This document shows positions 1 to 8,250 of a DNA stretch of 12,130 nt, piece by piece. The translations under genes and the position numbers were made by a program. This stretch comes from JBEGQX01 sp041180805 (GTDB taxonomy: Bacteria; Planctomycetota; Planctomycetia; Gemmatales; Gemmataceae): positions 1 through 12,130 of the forward strand of contig JBEGQX010000242.1 of assembly GCA_041180805.1 (NCBI GenBank). Reading direction: 5' to 3'. Positions within the stretch are counted from its first letter, which is position 1, and the number at the start of each line of letters is the position of its first letter. Under the pieces are notes generated by a model that made no database searches, was not told the DNA's origin, and saw only the letters and a list, made by a program, of their open reading frames with translations.

Positions 1-90
1 CTTGAGGGCGAATCAATTGCCTGGTATGTAAAAGAGATTTTTGGACTATTGGCACTGCGTCCTTGGATTAAGAAGCTTGATTGGCTTTGA
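1..90 (+). CDS. C-terminal end of an unidentified protein (partial)
   Basis: Frame 1 is open from the first base and stops at TGA 88-90, giving 29 residues that end in IKKLDWL. The piece is rich in Trp, Leu and Lys and has no motif that I recognise. It is read as a real gene tail because the frame is open from the window edge and the next gene is convergent, so this + strand unit ends here. The function cannot be told from this fragment. Confidence 0.45.
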   Translation, partial: LEGESIAWYVKEIFGLLALRPWIKKLDWL

Positions 91-150
91 ACAATCTTTC
101 CGAATCCAGTAAATGCATCTAAATCATCATCGTATGGAGATCGCTGTGAT

Positions 151-177
151 CAAAAAATTCTGCCTGATTCAGAATTC
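151..177 (-). terminator. Possible Rho-independent terminator of the minus-strand operon
   Basis: AATTCTG (156-162) and CAGAATT (170-176) form a perfect 7-bp inverted repeat around a 7-base loop; 155/177 could add a G-U pair on the minus strand. Read on the minus strand the hairpin is followed by a short T run, the complement of the A run at 152-157. It lies about 175 bases past the stop of the serine hydrolase gene. The stem has only two G-C pairs, so it is a weak candidate. In the + direction no T run follows, so it would not serve the gene ending at 90. Confidence 0.3.
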
Positions 178-213
178 AGAGACATTGGTATTCAAAAGGC
201 ATCGACAAATATT

Positions 214-227
214 TTTTGGGCCCAAAA
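214..227. repeat. Perfect 14-base palindrome TTTTGGGCCCAAAA
   Basis: TTTTGGG followed directly by CCCAAAA is a perfect dyad with no spacer, in the convergent gap between the gene ending at 90 and the one ending at 350. As RNA it could only fold with the central bases as loop, leaving a short AT-rich stem. As DNA it could be a binding site for a dimeric protein, but no gene start is near. Its role is unknown and it may be chance. Confidence 0.3.
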
Positions 228-349
228 GCAAATCCTTTAACGATTCCCTGAAAGTGGCCTATAAAATGAAAACCCGTTCACAGCCCACTTTCACTTTGCA
301 AAACAATCCTACCGAACAGAAACCCTGATTTCTCAAAGGTTGATTGTTC

Positions 350-1513
350 TTATTTCCCGAAGGATTTGGATGCGCTGCTCATGAACGCAGGGAGAACTTT
401 TTTTCCTTCGTCATTTCGCCATCCAGCGTTTTGAACCATGAAGACAAACACCAATCCTTTATCAAAATCGATCGTCATATTGGTGCTGTATGCCCCGCCA
501 TGGCCACAGGTTTTTCCATTGGTAGTAAATCCCACACCATAACCGGTGGCGATAGATTCGCCAGTCTGCTTGGAAGTCATGGTTTTCACGGCTTTTTCGG
601 AAAGGATCTTTTTGCCATCCAGGGTACCGCCATTAAGTACCATGCGGGCAAATTGGCCAACATCCCTGGCCGAGGAAAAGAAACCACCGGCAGGCATGGA
701 CTGACGGGAAACATCGTCCAATGGATACTTGAGTTGAGCTATTTGTGTTTCCTCAATATCCGACTTATCCTGATTTCCCTTATAAGATTTGGCGATTCTG
801 CGAATCTGCCCGGCATTTGGAATGGAAGCCGTATCTTTCATGCCAAGTGGATCAAAGATGCGACTTTTCACAAATTCCTCGTAAGGCTTACCTGAAACAA
901 CTTCGATAATTCTTCCCGCAGTGTTGATACCACAGTTGGAATACTGGTATTTGGTATCTGGTTCAAAATCCAAGGGCATCATTGGGTAACTTTGCACCCG
1001 GGTGGCAAGCGGATGCAAATCCAGCGTTGGGCTTTCAATAGGAGACTTGAATGGCAAACCGCTCGTGTGATTTAAAATATTTTTGATCGTAATCGGATGG
1101 GAGGGCTTTTTTAGCACCACCTGATTTGAGTCTTTACTCGCCACAACCATTTGCCCCTTGAACTCGGGAAGAAACTTTTCCACAGGATCTTCCAGACTGA
1201 CTTTTCCCTCATCCACAAGAATCATCATGGCACAACCAGTGATCGGTTTGCTCATGGAAGCAATCCAGAAAAGATTATCCTCTTTCATGAGGGCCTTTTT
1301 GCTGATATCGCTGTAACCCACAGTTTCCACACTTAAAACTTTTTCCTTGTCAGCAACCAAAGTTACGGCACCGGCCAACACTTTGGAATCCACAAAAGGT
1401 TGCAAACTTTTGGCGACGAGTGCTTCCGCGCCATTTAAACAAGTGGCAAAAACCACAAAAGTGAGCAACAAACTGACATTTAATGCGGTAATTATTGACC
1501 TGAACAAAAACAT
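350..1513 (-). CDS. Secreted serine hydrolase, beta-lactamase/class C family
   Basis: A 387-residue exported enzyme of the serine beta-lactamase-like family, which includes class C beta-lactamases, D-alanyl-D-alanine carboxypeptidases and EstB-type esterases. Residues 1-30 form a signal peptide with a hydrophobic core around 8-24. The catalytic SxxK motif is S86-M-S-K89, inside IASMSKPITG. The YxN motif is Y191-S-N193, and the HGG near the C-terminus (338-340) stands where KTG lies in true beta-lactamases. HTSGLP (149-154) and the PAGGFFSSARDVGQFA stretch (274-289) are also typical of the family. The HGG in place of KTG favours an esterase or peptidase over antibiotic resistance, but the substrate cannot be read from sequence. 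A longer open frame reaches back to 1630 but would overlap the upstream gene; the start at 1513 has a well-placed GGAG and opens with the signal peptide. It is the last gene of the minus-strand unit, 34 bases after the ABM gene. Confidence 0.9.
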   Translation of the reverse strand: MFLFRSIITALNVSLLLTFVVFATCLNGAEALVAKSLQPFVDSKVLAGAVTLVADKEKVLSVETVGYSDISKKALMKEDNLFWIASMSKPITGCAMMILVDEGKVSLEDPVEKFLPEFKGQMVVASKDSNQVVLKKPSHPITIKNILNHTSGLPFKSPIESPTLDLHPLATRVQSYPMMPLDFEPDTKYQYSNCGINTAGRIIEVVSGKPYEEFVKSRIFDPLGMKDTASIPNAGQIRRIAKSYKGNQDKSDIEETQIAQLKYPLDDVSRQSMPAGGFFSSARDVGQFARMVLNGGTLDGKKILSEKAVKTMTSKQTGESIATGYGVGFTTNGKTCGHGGAYSTNMTIDFDKGLVFVFMVQNAGWRNDEGKKVLPAFMSSASKSFGK

Positions 1514-1521
1514 GAAACAAT

Positions 1522-1525
1522 CTCC
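1522..1525 (-). promoter_or_regulatory. Ribosome binding site deciding the serine hydrolase start
   Basis: GGAG on the minus strand, eight bases before the ATG at 1513. It rules out the longer in-frame starts at 1630 and 1543: the first lies inside the ABM gene, and the second would place this site inside the coding region. Confidence 0.6.
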
Positions 1526-1547
1526 ATTTAAACTTGGAATCATCAAA

Positions 1548-1856
1548 TCACGCAGGAGCAAGAATTTGCAACTGAATGGATTTGACATAATCTTTGACCT
1601 TGGGACGAAAATCCACCATATGCTGTGCATTTCGGTGCGCGGCCAGGGCTTCCAAATCCGACCATTTTTCGATTACAACCACGGTATTCGACCTTGGAGG
1701 AGGCTGATCAGGTGCAGCGTTTTCAGCATCAACCGCAGGGCCGTACTCCAGGCAACCATTTTCCGCTTGCACAAGCGGCACCAGTTTTTTGAATTCAACC
1801 AAAAAGGCACTTCTCGTTCCAGCATTCAACTCAATAGTGGCAATCACATGAATCAT
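1548..1856 (-). CDS. YgiN-like antibiotic biosynthesis monooxygenase (ABM) domain protein
   Basis: A 102-residue single-domain protein of the ABM dimeric alpha/beta-barrel family. It follows the E. coli quinol monooxygenase YgiN (about 104 residues) along its whole length as I remember it: MIHVIATIEL at the start, ENGCLEYGPAVD (32-43), VVVIEKWSDLEALAAH (59-74), QHM (78-80) and a beta strand ending in LQILAPA. YgiN acts on menadiol or similar quinols; other ABM proteins degrade heme or tailor polyketides, so the substrate is open. There is no signal peptide, so it is cytoplasmic. The start at 1856 has GGAG seven bases upstream (1864-1867); the longer frame to 1925 would run into the preceding DUF1552 gene. 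Gaps of 16 bases to that gene and 34 to the next place it inside the operon. It is the only non-exported product of the unit. Confidence 0.85.
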   Translation of the reverse strand: MIHVIATIELNAGTRSAFLVEFKKLVPLVQAENGCLEYGPAVDAENAAPDQPPPRSNTVVVIEKWSDLEALAAHRNAQHMVDFRPKVKDYVKSIQLQILAPA

Positions 1857-1872
1857 TGAAGTTCTCCAATTA

Positions 1873-3177
1873 TTAAATTTCCGAAAGCGGTTCCGTGGCA
1901 TCACCAAATTTACCAGGCCGGACATCCATCTTATCCATCATGGAAAGAAAAAGGCGGCACATCTGACGGTTGGTCTTATCTCGATAATTCAGAACCCTGC
2001 CCCCCTGGATCCTTCCACCTCCACCGCCAACCAACACTGTGGGCAATTGATCATTATTATGATGACCGGTCATCATGCTAGAAAGAAACAGAATCATGGA
2101 ATTATCCAATGCGGTTCTTTCACCTTCCTGAATGGCATTTAATTTCTTCGCTATATAGGCGACCTGCTCTGAGAAAAACTGGTTCACCTTCAGCCAATCC
2201 GGTGTGTCTGAATGCGAAAGTAAATGATGGATCATGTAATCCACCTTCAAATGGGGAAAACGCAATGAGGAATGATCGTTATTCAACTTCAAGGAACACA
2301 CCCTGGTGGTATCTGTCTGGAAGGCAAGCACTACCAAGTCACTCATCAGACGCATATGCTCGGAAATATCCTGGGGTATTCCATCCTTTGGTCTGGGAAG
2401 ATTTGGTTTTTCCAATGTGGGACGCCAACCTTGCAATTCGCCTTTTTTTCCAGCTTTTTCAATTCTTTTCTCAACATCCCGGACAGAGTCTAGATATTCA
2501 TCGAACTTACGCTGATCATTAACCCCAAGGTTGGAGCGGAGGCCTTTAGCATCAGAAATCACGGAATCCAACACACTCTTGTCACCTTTTTGGGAACCAT
2601 CTTTAAAAAGCCTGTCGAATGCGAGCGCCGGATATAGCTCCAAAGGGGTGGGAGTTGTCGGCGAACTCCATGAAATGTGCGAACTGTAAAGCATGGAATA
2701 ATTTTTGTGAACGGAAGGATTGGCGGCTTCGCACCCAAGAACCAGGCTGGGAACCTTGGTTTGCGTTCCCGTGTAGTTTGCCACTAATTGGTCAAAGCTT
2801 GTGCCAGATTTGATTTCACCCCCCGCGGACAGGGGTGCTCCGGAAAGCAAATTTCCGGTCTGCGAACTGTGGATGTTACCTTTCTGGGCCTCGGCATTGA
2901 ATAGCCCACTTACAAAAACCACCTTTTCACGCAAATCATGCAAAGGGGCCAACACCTGGCCCAGTTCCATATTTTTACCTTCCCCCCGAGCCCACCATTC
3001 TTTTCCATGGAAACCATTTCCCGCAAAAAGAACCGCCACGCGAACCGGCGCTTTGCTGGCTTTTTTGGAACCAGTGGTATCATCACCCCAGACATTCATG
3101 GATTCCATCCAGGGAAGGGCAATGGATGCACCAAGGCCTCGCAATATGGTTCTTCGATCCATCTGGTTTTTCATCAT
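1873..3177 (-). CDS. DUF1552 family exported protein
   Basis: A 434-residue member of the DUF1552 family, common in planctomycetes and usually encoded beside a DUF1592 cytochrome protein, as here. The function is not established. The N-terminus has the twin-arginine-like run MDRRTILRGLGAS (6-18) followed by a short hydrophobic stretch, so export by Tat is likely. Family landmarks are RVAVLFAGNGFHGKEWW (46-62), the LAPL...VVFVSGL segment (76-92), SSQTGNLLSGAP (104-115), TSFDQLVA (126-133), LKLNNDHSSLRFPH (296-309) and the C-terminal GHHNN...VLVGGGGG stretch (371-388). The fold is thought to be related to the alkaline-phosphatase/DUF1501 type, but this is from memory and uncertain. Two adjacent ATGs (3177 and 3174) follow GGGAG at 3184-3188; 3177 is chosen, 3174 is possible. 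The longer frame to 3237 would overlap the upstream gene. Spacing to that gene is 22 bases. Confidence 0.9.
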   Translation of the reverse strand: MMKNQMDRRTILRGLGASIALPWMESMNVWGDDTTGSKKASKAPVRVAVLFAGNGFHGKEWWARGEGKNMELGQVLAPLHDLREKVVFVSGLFNAEAQKGNIHSSQTGNLLSGAPLSAGGEIKSGTSFDQLVANYTGTQTKVPSLVLGCEAANPSVHKNYSMLYSSHISWSSPTTPTPLELYPALAFDRLFKDGSQKGDKSVLDSVISDAKGLRSNLGVNDQRKFDEYLDSVRDVEKRIEKAGKKGELQGWRPTLEKPNLPRPKDGIPQDISEHMRLMSDLVVLAFQTDTTRVCSLKLNNDHSSLRFPHLKVDYMIHHLLSHSDTPDWLKVNQFFSEQVAYIAKKLNAIQEGERTALDNSMILFLSSMMTGHHNNDQLPTVLVGGGGGRIQGGRVLNYRDKTNRQMCRLFLSMMDKMDVRPGKFGDATEPLSEI

Positions 3178-3183
3178 GGTCAA

Positions 3184-3188
3184 CTCCC
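3184..3188 (-). promoter_or_regulatory. Ribosome binding site deciding the DUF1552 start
   Basis: GGGAG on the minus strand, six bases before the ATG at 3177 and nine before the ATG at 3174. It lies in the 22-base gap after the DUF1592 stop and argues against the longer frame beginning at 3237. Confidence 0.55.
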
Positions 3189-3199
3189 TGAAAGGGGGA

Positions 3200-6100
3200 C
3201 TAATTATCCTCGAAAAAATCAGCCCCACGTATTTCACGAAACTGTTTGCTTGTCACTATTTTTTCAAAAGCAACACTCATGCGATAATCGTTTTTCATCA
3301 ACGCATCCTGTACATCATCCAAAAGTGGTTCATCGGACAACTGAACACTTCTGCCCAGGGCGTATCCAAGCAGCTTTCTGCAAAACTGCCTGACAATCGC
3401 ATCTTTTCTGTTGGATAGAAGATAATCCCGAAGCCCTTCCAAACCTTCAAACTCGGCCCCATCCATGGTCTTCGCTTTCACGTCAATAGGTCGATTGCCC
3501 AGGTCCCTGTCCCTTCTTTTGCCAATGGCATCAAAACCCTCAAGGGAAAAGCCATATGCATCTATCCGTTTATGGCATACCGCGCATTTTTCATCTGAAC
3601 TGTGTTTCTCAATTAACTGCCTAACGGTAAGGCCTGAAGTCTTGGCCTCGTCCTCTGGAAGTTGGGGAACGCCCTTGGGAGGCCTTGGCAGTTTCTCCCC
3701 CAAGAGAACCTCGGAAATCCAATTGCCCCGTAATATGGGACTTGTCCTGGAAGCTCCAGATTGAGTGGCCAAAGTTGTGGACAAGGCAAGTATTCCACCC
3801 CTGCCGTATTGTTTTACTCCATCCACGCGGCGCCATTGCATACCAAGGATACCCGGAACCCCATAATGTTTGGCCAGAGGTTCGTTCAGATAGGTAAAGT
3901 TGGCATCCATCACATCCAGTACAGTGCCATTTTTCTGAATCAAATCCTGGAAGAATAAGATCGATTCCTCATACATATGCGATTTCAATCCAGCAAAGGC
4001 TGGGAAATGAGATTCGCTTTTTTCATTCATTTCGTCAAAGCCTTTGATATGCAGCCACTGGCAAAAGAAGTCCGTCGCAAACCTTCGGATTTTTTCATTG
4101 GTCATCAATCGCAGCATTTCAGACACAAGAACCTGACTGTCTTGCAATTTTCCTTCCGAAGCCAACTGTGCTAGTCGGGCATCTGGCGAGGAAGACCAAA
4201 GAAAGAAACTCAGCCTGTTCGCCAATTCCCAATCACTTAATCTGGCAGCCTTGGTTCCCGGCAATTGCTTTTCTAATTTGTAAAGAAATGATGATGAAAC
4301 CAAAACACGGGCAAGCACTAATCGAATCGAAGCCTCGTGGGACAATTCCTGTTTGCGAAGTTGCTGGTAGAGAGATACAAGTTCGGCCTCTTCGGGTTTT
4401 GTTAAAGGCCTTCGCCAAAAACCACCCGCGAGCTTGATAACCGCATCAAGCTGAAAAGGTTCAGATTCCAGCATTTCTTTTCGGAATTGGTTCGCCCGGG
4501 CATAGAATGGCTCTCGCAATGGTTCAAACACCTTTGGATTCGCATCCTGCGTTGCAAATTGAATGATTTGTTCCAGAGCATCCACCAGCACCAATGAATC
4601 CTGACTTACAAACCTAAGCTCCTTCCACAATCGATCTAATTTCGCTCTCTGGGTGTCACTTAACATTAACCGGGCAAGATAGTCATCTTCCCTGTGGTAA
4701 AGCATTAGTGTTACCACCTCATCCACTGGAACAATTTTGGAGTAACAAAGCGCCGCTGGGAATAACGAACGAAATTCCTCAAAAGCATCATGGATAAGCT
4801 TTTGTGCGGTTCCACCTTCGCCAACAATCACGGGTGCGGTTTGATCTATTTGTTGGTTATTGGATGTCCATTGACCATTCGCATTTTTGACAGAAAGCCT
4901 GCCAGGCATCAGTCCCTTGCCAATTTCGGCAGGGCTGGACTGAATATGCAATTGCACACTTCCTAGGTTTTTCGATTGTTCGTGCAAACGCGCTGAAGTA
5001 ACAAGCTCATAACCTTCCAGAAATCCCGAAGGAATTCGTATTTCTGTCAAAATCGGTGCTTTGACACACAAATCTTTTTGGTCAACCTTAAAATCCCCCT
5101 TGGGATGTTTTCCAAAGTTGCCATCAACAACACCCCATTTGCCAATGGGTTTGATTGAACTGGAATCAAACCTGGCATGTAAGAGGTCAGAGAACAATGG
5201 ACCCGAAAGAGATGTAATCTGTTCAAATAATTGAGCATCCGGTGCATTCAATTTTTGGCCATTGGATTTGAAAAGCTTTTGCAAATTTCCGGCGATGGCT
5301 TCCCTTTCATTCTTATTTTTGGATGACAACCATTTTTCCAACAAAGAATCTTTTGGAATAACCCGGACATTTTCCTCTTGGCCAGAAACAGCTTCCGAAT
5401 AGAAATGCCAAACTTCCTTGTTACCAAAACCATCTTGATGCGGATTACCTTGATGAGGATCTGCCACAATATCTTTCGAGAGATTCCATACTTTGCCATC
5501 AGAAAATATTTCAAGATCAATGGCTGTCAAATCACACGAATGGTTCCCATCCCTGGGCCCGATTACCACCGAGATCACATCTCCCTGATTAACATTTAAA
5601 TCCATCAGCGGAGGTATTGAGGGAAGATTACCCCCTTGTGCCAAACCATTGGCCAAAACCCTTTTGGTGGCGTTTTGATTCAGGACTATTGCCCATGTTA
5701 CTCCGTTGCCGCACTCGGGATGGGCATGGGCAACTTTGGCTAACACCTTGGTTTTTCCAGAAACAGGACTTTGCCAGCCAACAACAGCATTTAATTTGGG
5801 TGAAGGGTGAACAACCACCCCCCTGGGTTTTAGGTTACCCGGAATTCTCAAATGTTCATCCGTACCATTTGCTATCAGGCTTGGCAAACCATCCGGGGTT
5901 TTAGAATTCCAGGCGAAGACATTGTCTTTACCTGAAATTTTGGAACCTTTCACTGGAAAATGATTTTGAATCCGCACGGCACCCGTGGAACCCAACCCGA
6001 GATAAGTAAGCCAGGCTTTTCCCACTGAAGGGTCTAGTTTCTTCACCATTAAAATCTTGCCAAAGTCTTCCTTATCTTTTTGAGTCGCATACTCATCCAC

Positions 6101-7411
6101 AGCACTCAGATATTCCGCAGTGCGGAAAAGCTCAGATTCTCTTTTTGAAATCAAATAATCCGCAAGAAATCCAACATCTTTTAGCGATACTTCCTTCTTG
6201 CCAGGGGCAACAAATCTTGGATTTTCCCAAACCACAAAATCATTTTCATTACCATCTCCTGCATCATCAGCAATCAGATACATGGAAACATAACCATCCG
6301 GTTTTCCAACAGGCACCTTGAATCTTGCCTCAAACTTCGTCTGGATTGGGTCCACTGCCTCCATCCATGATTTTGGACCACCTATTTTTCCGATATGCCC
6401 GACCGTATTGAATTTCCACAAACTTTGTTCCCACCTGGAAATCTGTTGAACCAATTTGTTTGCATCATCCGGACTGGCCTCTCTCCAAGATTTTCGAATC
6501 GGATCCAGAATTGGGGACGGATTAGTCCCGTTCAGTGCCGACCGTAATAATTGGAGATATCTTTCGCTGAGCCCGTCAGATGGATTGATTTTTTGACCAT
6601 GTTTTTCTTTTAGAAGCTGGGAAACATATTTTTCCAAGGGAATCACTCCCGCATCCTTGCGCTCAATCGGCACCCCCTGCAATTTCAACGAAGGTGATGA
6701 ACCGGGAATGGTATAGACCTGATACAGCGACCTAATTTGATCAAGTATTTCATTGGTCCAGTCCCGCCGGCTCGTAAATTCGGAAAATCGAATTCCATCA
6801 GGTAATAGCACCATGTGCTCGGCAATACTTTTTCCGGCGTCCAAGTACTTCATAAGCAAACTTGGAGACATAACCAAGCCGTCGCCCACATTGGTAAAAC
6901 CTTCCCCGGCGGCGCCATCAACTGGAAATTGTCTGGCAGGAGAAAGGCCATTTACACCGGTAACATCGCGAACCACATTTGTATATTCGGCATTACTCAG
7001 CCTGCGCAGCACCACTCTTCCAGGGTCCCCAGCGTTTGCCAGCGCTTCGCTTTTAAGGAATGAACGCACCCACAAACGGACTTTTTCGCTTTGAGTTTGC
7101 GAAAATTGCTTCTCACCCTTTGGGGGCATCTGGGATGTTTCAAGAACTTCCAAAACCTTTTGCCAAACTTTGGGAGCCTTTTTGATGCTGGCTAAATTCT
7201 TGAATACGCCCAGATCAATATCACCTTCCACCAACTTACCGGAATGACACTTGGCGCAATATTCCAACAACAAAGGGTAAACAGCTTTGGAAAATTCGTT
7301 GTCGAGCTTTTCATGAACGCTTTCTGCCTGGGAACGAACCAAACCAAGTTTTGCAAAAACCACCAAAACAAGGCAAACTAATCCCATGAACCGAACAATT
7401 AGATGTTTCAT
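3200..7411 (-). CDS. Planctomycete cytochrome c / DUF1592 multidomain protein
   Basis: A 1403-residue exported protein with the planctomycete PSCyt1/PSD arrangement. A signal peptide or membrane anchor occupies residues 1-28. A cytochrome-c-like domain follows, with C52-A-K-C55-H56 as heme-binding motif and M95 in SQMPP as likely axial ligand. DUF1587 covers about 131-193 (RRLSNAEYTNVVRDVTG). DUF1595 is near 993-1050 (GGFWRRPLTKPEEAELV), DUF1592 about 1058-1185 (RLSDWELANRLSFFLWSSSPD), DUF1588 about 1203-1300 with a second CxxCH (C1276-A-V-C-H1280, then IDAYGFSLEGFDAIG), and DUF1585 about 1318-1393. Such proteins are thought to do redox work at the cell envelope; the exact reaction is unknown. 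The interval between DUF1587 and DUF1595 is about 800 residues and looks partly like beta-sandwich modules (about 355-405, 495-640, 740-830). The start at 7411 opens with the signal peptide; only a poor GGGAT stands upstream, and the next Met has no better site. First gene of its unit. Confidence 0.93.
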   Translation of the reverse strand: MKHLIVRFMGLVCLVLVVFAKLGLVRSQAESVHEKLDNEFSKAVYPLLLEYCAKCHSGKLVEGDIDLGVFKNLASIKKAPKVWQKVLEVLETSQMPPKGEKQFSQTQSEKVRLWVRSFLKSEALANAGDPGRVVLRRLSNAEYTNVVRDVTGVNGLSPARQFPVDGAAGEGFTNVGDGLVMSPSLLMKYLDAGKSIAEHMVLLPDGIRFSEFTSRRDWTNEILDQIRSLYQVYTIPGSSPSLKLQGVPIERKDAGVIPLEKYVSQLLKEKHGQKINPSDGLSERYLQLLRSALNGTNPSPILDPIRKSWREASPDDANKLVQQISRWEQSLWKFNTVGHIGKIGGPKSWMEAVDPIQTKFEARFKVPVGKPDGYVSMYLIADDAGDGNENDFVVWENPRFVAPGKKEVSLKDVGFLADYLISKRESELFRTAEYLSAVDEYATQKDKEDFGKILMVKKLDPSVGKAWLTYLGLGSTGAVRIQNHFPVKGSKISGKDNVFAWNSKTPDGLPSLIANGTDEHLRIPGNLKPRGVVVHPSPKLNAVVGWQSPVSGKTKVLAKVAHAHPECGNGVTWAIVLNQNATKRVLANGLAQGGNLPSIPPLMDLNVNQGDVISVVIGPRDGNHSCDLTAIDLEIFSDGKVWNLSKDIVADPHQGNPHQDGFGNKEVWHFYSEAVSGQEENVRVIPKDSLLEKWLSSKNKNEREAIAGNLQKLFKSNGQKLNAPDAQLFEQITSLSGPLFSDLLHARFDSSSIKPIGKWGVVDGNFGKHPKGDFKVDQKDLCVKAPILTEIRIPSGFLEGYELVTSARLHEQSKNLGSVQLHIQSSPAEIGKGLMPGRLSVKNANGQWTSNNQQIDQTAPVIVGEGGTAQKLIHDAFEEFRSLFPAALCYSKIVPVDEVVTLMLYHREDDYLARLMLSDTQRAKLDRLWKELRFVSQDSLVLVDALEQIIQFATQDANPKVFEPLREPFYARANQFRKEMLESEPFQLDAVIKLAGGFWRRPLTKPEEAELVSLYQQLRKQELSHEASIRLVLARVLVSSSFLYKLEKQLPGTKAARLSDWELANRLSFFLWSSSPDARLAQLASEGKLQDSQVLVSEMLRLMTNEKIRRFATDFFCQWLHIKGFDEMNEKSESHFPAFAGLKSHMYEESILFFQDLIQKNGTVLDVMDANFTYLNEPLAKHYGVPGILGMQWRRVDGVKQYGRGGILALSTTLATQSGASRTSPILRGNWISEVLLGEKLPRPPKGVPQLPEDEAKTSGLTVRQLIEKHSSDEKCAVCHKRIDAYGFSLEGFDAIGKRRDRDLGNRPIDVKAKTMDGAEFEGLEGLRDYLLSNRKDAIVRQFCRKLLGYALGRSVQLSDEPLLDDVQDALMKNDYRMSVAFEKIVTSKQFREIRGADFFEDN

Positions 7412-7587
7412 CAGGTGATCCCAAAAACCAGGCAGGCTTATTGAAACTTAATGTTAACATTTTCTTGCATGAAATTGGAAAATTAATCTCCAGCAAGCGA
7501 ATATGAAACCAGTAATTGATCATGGAAATCAAAAAAACAGCCGTTAAAATCATTGCTGTTAATCAGTGATGTTTCACAGGAATAAAG
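7412..7587. promoter_or_regulatory. Divergent intergenic region with promoters implied for both units
   Basis: This 176-base, AT-rich gap separates the DUF1592 start (minus) from the tdk start (plus), so promoters for both units should lie here. I see no convincing sigma-70 pair in either direction. The nearest thing on the + strand is TGGAAA (7523-7528) and TAAAAT (7545-7550), 16 bases apart, which is weak. AGGA just before the tdk ATG is a normal ribosome site. There is no tRNA, repeat array or clear operator. Confidence 0.4.
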
Positions 7588-8190
7588 ATGGCCAAGTTGT
7601 ACTTTTATTATTCCACCATGAATGCGGGAAAATCCACCCTGCTATTGCAAGCCGCCTACAATTACTCGGAAAGAGGCATGATAACCAGGCTTTACTCTTT
7701 CCTGGGTACAAATGAAACCCACGGAAAAATATCTTCAAGAATTGGGATCGCTGCCAACGCAATTAAGTTTGACAACAAAACCAATTTTTCGAAGGATTGT
7801 GAAACCTCTAGCCCAAAAATTGATTGCATTTTAGTGGATGAGGCACAGTTCCTTACCAAAGAACAAGTTCGGCAACTTGCACAACTTGTGGATGAATCCA
7901 ATATTCCTGTCATGTGCTACGGTCTTAGAACAGATTTCCAAGGGGAACTTTTTTCGGGCAGCGCAGCATTATTGGCATGGGCTGACACGCTTTCCGAGCT
8001 GAAAACAATTTGCTGCTGTGGAAGAAAAGCCACCATGGTGGTTCGGGTGAATGCTGATGGCAAAGTGGAACAGCAGGGTGCTCAAGTGGAGATTGGTGGC
8101 AATGAAAGATATGTGCCACTATGCAGAAAACATTTTTCCGAATCCATTTCCACAGGCCTTTGCACAGGGTGGAAAAAACCAAGGGATTAG
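7588..8190 (+). CDS. tdk: Thymidine kinase (type II)
   Basis: A 200-residue cytosolic enzyme that phosphorylates thymidine to dTMP with ATP in pyrimidine salvage. It matches E. coli Tdk (about 205 residues) over its whole length. MAKLYFYYSTMNAGKST (1-17) holds the P-loop with K15 and S16. S49-R51 in ISSRIG follow it. VDEAQFLT (83-90) carries the likely catalytic base E85. CYGLRTDFQGELF (110-122) is typical of the family, and WADTLSELKTICCCGRKA leads into the zinc-binding lasso. Predicted zinc ligands are C142, C144, C179 and H182. GGNERYVPLC (170-179) is the nucleoside-binding segment. The start has AGGA seven bases upstream. All key residues are intact, so the enzyme should be active. It is the first gene of the plus-strand run, 60 bases before the sugar-binding lipoprotein; this link may be only positional. 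Confidence 0.97.
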   Translation: MAKLYFYYSTMNAGKSTLLLQAAYNYSERGMITRLYSFLGTNETHGKISSRIGIAANAIKFDNKTNFSKDCETSSPKIDCILVDEAQFLTKEQVRQLAQLVDESNIPVMCYGLRTDFQGELFSGSAALLAWADTLSELKTICCCGRKATMVVRVNADGKVEQQGAQVEIGGNERYVPLCRKHFSESISTGLCTGWKKPRD

Positions 8191-8250
8191 AACATTTTTA
8201 TGCAGAAAACTCCTTCCGATGCTTATACTTGGCATCATTAGGAGCCAAAC

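Noticed and set aside
113..328. Open frame of 71 codons in the convergent gap
   Set aside because: No ribosome site, no recognisable motif, and it contains the palindrome and the hairpin; its composition looks like AT-rich spacer.
302..348. Inverted repeat AACAATC/GATTGTT just after the serine hydrolase stop, as a terminator
   Set aside because: The loop is 33 bases, the stem is AT-rich and the T run is short; the hairpin at 156-176 is somewhat better.
344..895. 183-codon + strand open frame opposite the serine hydrolase
   Set aside because: It lies fully antisense to a clear enzyme gene with catalytic motifs; its protein shows no family signature.
350..1513. Serine hydrolase as an antibiotic-resistance beta-lactamase
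   Set aside because: The third motif is HGG and not KTG, and the gene sits in an envelope operon; the broad family is mostly esterases and peptidases, so resistance is not supported.
2801..3418. 205-codon + strand open frame across the DUF1552/DUF1592 junction
   Set aside because: It is antisense to the DUF1552 N-terminus and the DUF1592 C-terminus, both supported by family motifs; no ribosome site or known domain.
7311..7553. 80-codon minus-strand open frame across the DUF1592 start
   Set aside because: It overlaps the signal-peptide region of the DUF1592 gene in another frame and has no motif or ribosome site.
8218..8236. GATGC/GCATC hairpin and TATACT (8224-8229) before the sugar-binding gene, as terminator or promoter
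   Set aside because: The stem is 5 bp with no T run, and the TATACT box has no acceptable -35 partner at 16-18 bases.
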